Shown: in pieces, positions 56,691 through 64,000 of the stretch
Layout of the letters: every line of letters starts with the position of its first letter
How positions within the stretch are numbered: position 1 is the first letter of the stretch
Made by a program: the position numbers and the translations under genes
From: Petrolisthes cinctipes
Lineage: Eukaryota; Arthropoda; Malacostraca; Decapoda; Porcellanidae
Length of the DNA stretch: 64,000 nucleotides
Reading direction: 5' to 3'
Assembly (NCBI GenBank): GCA_033782935.1
Contig: JAWQEG010000410.1
Location: forward strand, 496,001-560,000
Notes under the pieces: generated by a model
The model's input: the letters and a program-made list of their open reading frames with translations, nothing else
Told to the model about the DNA's origin: nothing
Database searches by the model: none

Positions 56691-57474
56691 AACCCTTGAA
56701 GCCTAGACTGTGGTGTGTACAAATTCCTGACACCGACTGTACCAGACTACCATAAGGTGTACAATATATTCAGGTATTGTACACTCGCAATCCAAAATTT
56801 GTATCCAGGTCTTGTTGAAGTTTGGAATCATTTGACATACTAGTGAACCAGTTACAACGCTTATCCTGTTTCATATTTGCCTGGGCTCGCTTAATATTCG
56901 ATCATGCTATTCGAAGCAACAAGCCTGGATACTTATTTTGGATTACGAGTGTACACATAGACTGTATACTTCCCTTGAGGCTTAATTCACAAGTTGTCAA
57001 AGTATAGTACTGACGTGCCAGCCTGTGTTGGCTTTTCATTACTTGCTGATTTCATTTCTCCAGTAGTTATGATTTAGTATCTTGACTATACAGTCTAACA
57101 GGTAACCTAACCCCTTTATTCTCAAAAATCTTGCTTCTTGTCGTACACATACCCTCCCCATTCCTATAGTATTGAAGAGACCAACACATAGTAATATTAA
57201 TAGTTAGTTTACTACAATATACACAATGTACAGTTGCCAAAATATGAACTGCAACAAATCTTGATGAAACATTATCTTCCACAATTATTTTTAGGGTCCT
57301 TAAGTATGTAAATTTAAAAGGAAATGTATGTTCCCTTTTCCATTATATAATTATGATCCCTACAAATAACTTTGGATTTTAATATACTTAACATTCCATC
57401 AAAAGTTGTTGCAATTCATATTTAATATACAAGTACTGTACAGTGTTTTGAAAGTTTAATTGTTGTCCTTCCAG

Positions 57475-57750
57475 GTTCCAGTCTCCTGCCATCACACACC
57501 AACACCTCAAAGTGGAGAACCTGCTCATTACTGAATTGGTCATATTAAATTGTGTGACATACAAGGTTGACCAAGGATGGAACACAACATCAACATGGCA
57601 TGCTGGAAGATGAGGTTACAGCTCTTATCAACCCCATGTCCTGTATACTCTGAACATCTCTTGTAAGTATACAGATGTATGGGCTCTGGGCTGTATCATG
57701 TACTACCTCTGCTACCTCAAGCATCCCTTTGAAGATTTGGCTAAACTTAG
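57475..57750 (+). pseudogene. GAK: GAK-like kinase relic, exon(s) of the catalytic domain
   Basis: After an acceptor (CTTCCAG) it reads HLKVENLLIT, then, one frame over, GHIKLCD, then LEDEVTALINPMSCIL-stop, then VWALGCIMYYLCYLKHPFED, ending AAACTTAG/GTGGGG. These blocks follow the order of the GAK/AAK1 (NAK family) kinase domain: catalytic loop, Mg loop, activation segment and helix F. HRD is changed to HQH, DFG is not preserved (DIQG), a frameshift and a TGA are present, and 12 bp reading gtaagtatacag stand where an intron or missing codons would be. It is a non-functional copy that kept introns, not a retrocopy. Confidence 0.8.
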
Positions 57751-58189
57751 GTGGGGAATGTGACAGAGTATTTACTGGAAAATTAATTTTAATGTTTGTG
57801 TTCCTTTTCATTTACTGTGAGCATTTGCTTATATTTAAGACCAACCCCAGTTTAGTGCTCTAAGGTTTCAAGACTATAATCACCTCTTTACCATAATGAT
57901 CATAAAAAGAGTTGAGAATATGAAAAATAAGTGGAAGTTAGGGTTAAAATTAGAGGTGGCATGAGGCAGCCTGTTAGTGTGTTATATGATATGTGGAGGT
58001 GTTGATAGGATAGCAGAGGGGAAAGGACACTTACATTTCACTATTTTCATCATTAATAAGCTTAATACAGTTAACATCCTTCTTATCTTTCGTCATCAGC
58101 TTGGCTGTTCTAACTTCTTTTGTCTTCCATCTTAGATGTTTAAACCTCTACTCCATTCCTCCCAAGCTACTCTATTATGTACTCCCTGT

Positions 58190-58390
58190 AGGGTGGGTAT
58201 TGCCTGTAATGATGTGGGCAATACTTTAAGGGTTTGGGCACCCCTTCGGCCCCAGCCACTAGCTTTTAGTTCTTCAACTGTCCCTCCTTTCTTCCTATTT
58301 CCTTCTTGCTTGCTGTCACACCTCTCTATCACCTTTTTCTGGTGCTATATGACCTCGCTGTTGCAGCACCTAATATGAATCAATCAATAA
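58190..58390 (+). mobile_element. LINE 3' end fragment, third copy
   Basis: Same sequence as 45650-45911 (CCTGTAATGATGTGGGCAAT, CCCCTTCGGCCCCAGCCAC, CTATATGACCTCGCTGTTGC) with an AATCAATCAATAA tail. It lies in the intron between the two GAK-relic exon blocks. Confidence 0.7.
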
Positions 58391-59250
58391 TTTCTCTATT
58401 ATGTATAGCAACCTGTCTCTTAGCCTCCTCTTTCTCTTTTTGTCTCATTCTATCATCCTCATTTCTTGTTCATAACCAGAGAACACACCTTACATAATTA
58501 CTTTTAGTTTCCTACAGAAAGTAGAGTGTGAAGAAGACATGTTTCTTATTGTATGTATCAAGACTTAAATATAGTACAATATACAGTACTGTACAGTCCT
58601 TACTACTCTACTTGTATTTTTGGCAAGCAATTCACCTATTCCGTGACACCCTGGTTCTACTAACTACTAAAACATGCCGTGTTTAGATACCTGTCTGGGA
58701 TGTAACACAATACCCCCTTCTATTAAACACATTATTGAAGACTGTAATACACACAAACACACTCACCAACAACACAACACTTCATTTTATTAAACACATT
58801 ATGGAAGACTAATACACACAACCACACTCACCAGTAAACTCTTGTCCCATTTCCTTGGGATGTGCTTCGGTAGCCCAGGCATATAGGGACAGCCCCTCAT
58901 TTATTTTAATTTGTTTTTTCACTGCGACCAGAGTGTACCAGGGGTCTGTGGGGCAGGAGGCCATTCTGCCCCGGGAGAACATCAACAACAACAACAACCA
59001 CACTCACCAACAACACAACATACACTCTCTGAGGGCACTGTGGGAAAGCCCGGTTCAGGCCATGACCTTCCTCAGGAGCTCAGGGCTGTTCAGCTAGACA
59101 CCTTGAGAAACTTCAACAACAACAACAACATGCCGTGTAGAAAAAACAGCACATCTAGTCTCTCTTTTGACACTGTACAATCATTCACTTTTGGCAAGCA
59201 TTCTAATTTTCACATTACTGAATTTATGTAGATTTTTTTTTTTCTTGCAG
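58391..59250. other. Intronic stretch with CAA tails
   Basis: Contains two blocks ending in (CAA)n/(AAC)n runs (58981-58997 and 59112-59130), each preceded by C/G-richer sequence, possibly short retroposed SINE-like pieces. No A or B box was recognised. No gene is seen. Confidence 0.35.
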
Positions 59251-59402
59251 AATTGTAAATGGAAACTTTGCCATACCTTCTAATGATGGCAAATATGACT
59301 GTTTCCATAAACTTATCAGAGGAACACTTAGAGTTGACCCAAGCCAAAGATTCAAAGTGTGGGACATCTTGGAGAGGCTCGCAGCTGTTGCAGAAACCAA
59401 AG
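59251..59402 (+). pseudogene. GAK: GAK-like kinase relic, next exon
   Basis: 152 bp between a strong acceptor (TTTTTTCTTGCAG) and a donor (AAAG/GTGATG). It reads IVNGNFAIPSNDGKYDCF, HKLIRGTLRVDPSQRFKVWD, ILERLAAVAETK, the end of the NAK-family kinase domain. The preceding block ends with AG and this exon starts with A, completing an Arg codon in the correct phase. This part is undamaged, in contrast to the upstream block. Confidence 0.85.
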
Positions 59403-59504
59403 GTGATGAGTGATCGGAGTATGGATGTGTTTCTGGAGATTGGTTTGGGGTGGACAGGGTGTAAGAGATGATAGTATTTGTGTATGGTATCGTGTACTGG
59501 GTGT

Positions 59505-59812
59505 TGTTTTGATGTTCCTTGGCATGTGTGTGTGTTGTGCCATGTAGTGTAGTGGATGGTGTGGGTTTGTGGAGGCTGCAGCAAGTGTTTGTGTGTGTGT
59601 GTGTTTTACCATGTAGTGTAGTGGATGGTGTGGGTTTGTGGAGGTTGCAGCAAGTGTTTGTGTGTGTGTGTGTGTGTGTGTATGTTGTGCCATGTAGTGT
59701 AGTGGATGGTGTGGGTTTGTGGAGGCTGCAGCAAGTGTTTGTGTGTGTGTGTGTGTGTGTTGTGCCATGTAGTGTAGTGGATGGTGTGGGTTTGTGGAGG
59801 CTGCAAAAAACT
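59505..59812. repeat. ~80-85-bp tandem repeat with (GT)n cores
   Basis: Four units of GCCATGTAGTGTAGTGGATG, GTGTGGGTTTGTGGAGG.TG and a (GT)n run of variable length. The long open frames on both strands are by-products. Confidence 0.92.
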
Positions 59813-60026
59813 GGTGTTTTATCTGGTATCAGTGAAATATAACATGTTAGAGTTGTATCTGGTATCAGTGAAATATATGAACTGGACCGAAATTCAGTCG
59901 TCTGCTCGGGTGAAATAAACCCAGTGATAAATTGTCAGTATGCAAATTTAACTTTTCTGCAATGAATATCATGCAAAACAATCTTGTTGGTATAGGAGGT
60001 GGCCTCCAGTCATCTGATGGCAACTG

Positions 60027-60303
60027 CAGGTCACAATCAAATATCCACCAACACTTTCCTTCCATCGTAGTAAATGTCTTTGTAATAAAAAACAACACGT
60101 GTATGATTTTGCAGCACCTCATAATAATAATGATAATAAATATCTTGGTAATAAAGAACAACACGTGTATAATTTTGCAGCACCTCATAATAATAATTGA
60201 GGGGGTTGAATTGACATAAGGTGTTGTATGATTATATTTTGATATGATACTGATTTATTTGTACGATGGAAGGAAAGTGTTGGTGGATATTTGATTGTGA
60301 CTG
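60027..60303. mobile_element. MITE family A, copy 3
   Basis: Left end slightly altered (CAGGTCACAATCAAATATCC); right end ATTTGATTGTGACTG followed by TA. Inner block duplicated as in copy 2. Left TA not preserved. Confidence 0.85.
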
Positions 60304-60548
60304 TACATAAAGTTTGATATATGATAGAATATATTTATTTATCAATAATTATTAATGCTACATTTTTTGTCATGATGAAATTTAGTGCCATTCAGAAATG
60401 ATGATGAAATTCTAGACCCAAACTGAACCACATGATAGAATTAATTGTCTTATTTATAAATGTTGTTTTGTTGATACTAAAATAATATAATTTTATATTT
60501 TCATGTGTAAACACTAAGATGTCTTTATAAAGCCTCAACACACCTCGT

Positions 60549-60789
60549 ATCAAGGTTAGTATTAGTAGTAGTATTATTAGTAGTAGTAGTAGTAGTTTTT
60601 TTTTATTTATTTTTTATTATTATTATTAGTATTATTTTTATTATTAGTATTATTTTTATTATTAGTATTATTTTTATTATTATTATTTTTATTATGATTT
60701 TATTATTTTTATTATTTTTATTATTATTAAAGGTTAGGTTAGGTCCTTGTCCCTGGTTATACAATGAATAATAACTTGTATCAATCACT

Positions 60790-60861
<72 letters not shown>
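60549..60861. repeat. (TTA)n / (TAG)n microsatellite region
   Basis: Imperfect TAG, ATT and TTTTTATT repeats from 60549 to 60735, then a perfect (ATT)n of about 23 units at 60790-60861. Confidence 0.95.
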
Positions 60862-60862
<1 letters not shown>

Positions 60863-61034
60863 AGGTTACCCTGTGATGAAATAAGAAATTTAGAGGTTAG
60901 CGAGTCCTTCAAATATTGCCATGAAACACACACACCTATATTGAAGGAGCTTAAATGTTTGGTGGCATGGTCAGGAGGAATCAGAAGTCTCTTATTTTTA
61001 TAGGTAGAAGATGTCACTACTTTATGTTGTTGTA

Positions 61035-61307
61035 CAGCCACAATCAAATATCCACCCACAATTTCCTTGCATCGTAGTAAATATCTTGGTAATAAAAAAC
61101 GACACGTGTATGATTTTGCACCACCTCATAATAATAATAATAATAATCTTTGTAATAAAGAACAACACGTGTATGATTTTGCAGCACCTCATAATAATAA
61201 TTGAGGGGGTTGAGTTGACATAAGGTGTTGTATGATTATATTTTGATATGATACTGATTTATTTGTACGATGGAAGGAAAGTGTTGGTGGATATTTGATT
61301 GTGGCTG
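61035..61307. mobile_element. MITE family A, copy 4
   Basis: Ends CAGCCACAATCAAATATCCA and ...ATTTGATTGTGGCTG, flanked by TA (61033-61034, 61308-61309). Structure as copy 2. Confidence 0.9.
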
Positions 61308-61400
61308 TACAAGTAGCACCAGTCACACATCTACCAGAGTGACAAGTTGACCCCAGGTACACCTCGAGGATATACTGAGGGAACAACATATATACTTGTA

Positions 61401-62022
61401 CAGCCACAATCAAATATCCACCGACAAGGGGAGGTGGCCGAGTGGTTAGTGTTCTGGACTCGTAACCTAGAGGTCGGGAGATCGATCCTCTCAGGTGAGG
61501 GCCTGAGAATATTTGCTCTTCTGATTTGAGTTTCAGACACTAACTATAAGGCCACCGAACGTCGTAAAACACCCTCGCTGGTACCATAACAGCTGCAGTA
61601 TTTGGGAATTACCCTCACTTCCCTCCCTCTGTGGCTGGGTACCAGTTCGGAAGTGGTGACGTGTGTGTGTGAGTAGCAGTTGACCTGGGCCACGGTAACG
61701 GTCTTGATGAAGCCTATGTCCAGTGTCGCAAGATATATGAAAAAAAAAAAAAAAACTTCCTTCCATCATGCAAATAAATCAGTCTCAAATCAAAATATAA
61801 CACATTACTTCAACTCAATAATTATTATGAGGTGCTGCAAAATCATAAACGTGTTGTTCTTTATTACCAAGATATTTACTACGATGGAAGGAAAGTGTTG
61901 GTGGATATTATTATTATTATTATTATTATGAGGTGGTGCAAAATCATACACGTGTTGTTCTTTATTACCAAGATATTTACTACAATGGAAGGAAAGTGTT
62001 GGTGGATATTTGATTGTGGCTG
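61401..62022. mobile_element. MITE family A, copy 5, split by a SINE
   Basis: The left 26-30 bp of the terminal repeat (61401-61426) and the rest (61756-62022) are separated by a SINE. Orientation is opposite to the other copies. TA flanks at 61399-61400 and 62023-62024. The inner block is duplicated with an ATT run between. Confidence 0.88.
61427..61755 (+). mobile_element. tRNA-derived SINE
   Basis: Starts GGGGAGGTGGCCGAGTGG (A box TGGCCGAGTGG), with an anticodon-like CTGGACTCGTAACC and a B-box-like GGGAGATCGATCC. It then has a body with a TGATGAAGCCTATGTCC block and a terminal run of 16 A (61740-61755). Inserted in the terminal repeat of a MITE. The tRNA part resembles a serine/leucine-type head, but the source tRNA is not certain. 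Confidence 0.85.
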
Positions 62023-62087
62023 TACCACTTCTACCTGAATGAGGAGGTGAGAACATAACATAGAATTTACTGTTACTGTATGGTTGG

Positions 62088-62147
62088 TTACATGAATTCT
62101 TACACAGGCTATATGGAAAGAGAGGTCATTCATTATTGTGGAAGTAC

Positions 62148-62190
<43 letters not shown>

Positions 62191-62345
62191 GTTGGTTACA
62201 TGAATTCTTACACAGGCTATATGGAAAGAGAGGTCATTCATTATTGTGGAAGTACTGCAGTGTGTGTGTGTGTGTGTGTTTATAGTTGGTTACATGAATT
62301 CTTACACAGGCTATATGGAAAGAGAGGTCATTATTCTGGAAATAT
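62088..62345. repeat. ~110-bp tandem repeat with (GT)n
   Basis: Three units of GTTACATGAATTCTTACACA, GGCTATATGGAAAGAGAGGTC and TATTGTGGAAGTACTGCAGT followed by (GT)n of different length. The last unit grades into the segment shared with 56530-56690. Confidence 0.9.
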
Positions 62346-62425
62346 TGCAATGAATGGTCTACCAAGTGACCCTGTGATTAGTAAAACAACAAACTGAATA
62401 ATAATGTTGTATTGCAGTTACATAG

Positions 62426-63016
62426 TCTTGCTTTTTCAATCAATTTTTGTGGCCAATAGTACTTAGTGTTTATGTCAGTATCTTGTAATGTTATGGTTTG
62501 TTGATCAATTATACTTTTCCAACCAACCCTATCTATTGTATGTATTGTATTACATTTATCTGTCAATCTCTATTTTTCTCTGTTCCAATACTCCCTCCTC
62601 ATTCAATCAAACCCTCCCTTTACCCTCACATTTCTCTGCCTGGTATTTTCTTTTCTATAAATTGTGTTGGTAAAAAGATGATGATGCTGTGCTGTATATT
62701 GTTCTGTACATGTCACTGATAGATTGATTAATTATAAGACCTTTGGGCCATGAACAAGAAATGACTTGAGGTAGATGAAAATGATAACCAATACAGTGGC
62801 TCTATATATAAGACCTGTTGACCATTGGTTTGGGTTAGGTTAGGTGTGACTTTTACCCCTTGTTTGTGTATGGAAGGAGATTTTATAATAATATAATTGT
62901 ACAAAACTTGTGTATTGTAATATGAGTTTCATGTACTTTACTTGTACAGGTGTAAGTCAATGGAATGTGGGGGACAATATGTGAACATGGATGGACAGAA
63001 TATGTTGTTGTTGCAG
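62426..63016. other. Gene-free stretch
   Basis: A/T-rich sequence with one GGTTTGGGTTAGGTTAGG tract near 62828. No coding signal was recognised. Confidence 0.4.
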
Positions 63017-63095
63017 CTGCTGTGGCTTGTCAACAAATGGGTTATGTTGTCAACCCTGAAGACTGGCTTCTACAACCTGCTAGTATTATCATGAG
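63017..63095 (+). other. Candidate exon
   Basis: 79 bp between a good acceptor (TTGTTGTTGCAG) and donor (ATGAG/GTAAATG). In the phase left by the GAK-relic exon at 59402 it is open and reads AVACQQMGYVVNPEDWLLQ. Similarity to GAK after its kinase domain is not convincing, so it may be an unrelated or chance exon. Confidence 0.3.
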
Positions 63096-63774
63096 GTAAA
63101 TGCTGTCATTGACTAATTAACATATTATATGATCACAATTGCAAATATACAGTGTTCTTTATAGGTTATTTTTGAAGCATGATAACTGATACTGTTATTT
63201 TGTGTACATAAAAACTACTGTTCTGCATTTTCATTTCCATAAAATAAACCAAAATATAAAATTGGAACCTGACACTCAGCCATAGAAACAAATTTTGAGT
63301 TAGCATAAAAAAGCCTTGATGTGGGTTATCTTGTTGTTGTTATTGTTGTTGTTGTCATATAGATTTTTCGTTAATTTGGAAATCTCAAACCTCCCTGCCT
63401 TCCGGATTAATTAAGGGACTTTTACTGTATCCACTGTGTTTATGGGTGTGTAATGTATAAAAAGGGTTTACTGTACTGTACATAGATAGATTACAAACAT
63501 GTACAATACACACACACACACACACAACAACAACAACAACAGTGGAAAACAAGGAATACTGTATAATTATAACAACTCAACATAAAAGACAAACCCTAAA
63601 GGTGGATAATTATGAAATGTGAACCCAGTCATTGTGTTTGAATCATTATAGTGACAAAAGTGTGTACACATATTGACATTCCCTGACCCAGTAGTGTGTA
63701 GCCAAATGACTATTTCATTGACACTATGATTATTAACCTAACCTAACCTAACCTACAAGATGGTGTTGGCATCA

Positions 63775-63985
63775 CTGTTAAGGGGGTGCGGGAGTAGAGG
63801 ACAGGCTTGGGGGGGGTGCGGGAATAAGGGGTCATTGTTAAGGGGGTGCAGGAGTAGGGGAGAGGCTTGGGGGGGGTGCGGGAATAGGGGGTCATTGTTT
63901 TGGGGGTGCGGGAGTAGGGGGACAGGCTTGGGGGGGCTTTCAGGGGTGTGGGAATAGGGGGACAGTCTTGGGGGGGTAGAAAGCC
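63775..63985. repeat. G-rich minisatellite at the right edge
   Basis: About three and a half units of roughly 60 bp made of GGGGGTGCGGGAGTAGGGGA, GAGGCTTGGGGGGGGTGCGG and GGGGTCATTGTT. The G-runs could form G-quadruplexes. The window ends just after the array. Confidence 0.9.
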
Positions 63986-64000
63986 TGTCCCCCCTTTCCT

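Noticed and set aside
57475..59402. Functional kinase gene
   Set aside because: Catalytic HRD and DFG positions are lost, with a frameshift and a stop in the catalytic block.
59352..59842. Opposing ORFs of 107 and 138 codons
   Set aside because: They follow the 80-85-bp tandem repeat with GT runs.

Overview
This is eukaryotic DNA, most likely from an arthropod and probably a decapod crustacean. The pointers are spliced exons, TTAGG-type interstitial repeats, dense microsatellites and minisatellites, and mobile-element families familiar from crustaceans. The species assignment is inference. Almost everything recognisable is mobile DNA. Only two host-type loci are seen: a THAP-domain gene on the minus strand (exons at 49.9-50.2, 49.4, 48.4 and 43.8-44.3 kb) and an intron-containing relic of a cyclin-G-associated kinase (GAK) on the plus strand (57.5-59.4 kb).

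Left part (1-21.8 kb): a Gag-like ORF runs off the left edge (minus). A 162-bp mariner-type MITE and then a complete but mutated I-group LINE (copy A, 2174-8592, plus) follow. 8.6-13.6 kb holds only small MITEs. At 13.7-16.2 kb a LINE reverse-transcriptase remnant is split by a TIR element, which is split by a Merlin transposon, which is split by a 276-bp MITE. Beyond lie a 1.3-kb long inverted repeat, a P-element transposase remnant, a Harbinger-like element with TTA target duplications, a perfect 30-bp palindrome and 1.5 kb of polypyrimidine sequence.

Centre (21.9-41.3 kb): a four-level nest. The outermost element is an LTR retrotransposon (minus) with Ty3/gypsy-type proteins in the order Gag-PR-IN-RT-RH, which identifies it as Gmr1-like. 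A TIR DNA element with a TA duplication sits directly after its YLDD reverse-transcriptase motif. Inside that is a second I-group LINE (copy B, minus, 13-bp target duplication). Inside the RNase H region of that LINE is a young CsRn1-clade Ty3/gypsy element (minus, 508-bp LTRs, AGTG duplication, intact pol). A tRNA-derived SINE also interrupts the Gmr1-like element.

Right part (41.3-64 kb): hairpin and minisatellite sequence, paired CRE palindromes, a CR1/L2-type LINE fragment, the THAP gene (with a 2.8-kb inverted-repeat element and a foldback element in its introns), an exact 20 x 57-bp array starting 112 bp upstream of the THAP ATG, two further repeat arrays, a LINE that keeps an intact ORF1 but has lost nearly all of ORF2, five copies of one MITE family across the window (one split by a SINE), the GAK relic, and microsatellites up to a G-rich array at the right edge.

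The elements do not form one pathway. The window is a record of sequential insertions. The features most worth follow-up are the pol gene order of the Gmr1-like element, the tandemly repeated primer-binding-site leader of the CsRn1-like element, and the promoter-side array of the THAP gene. Coordinates were read by eye; no searches were run.
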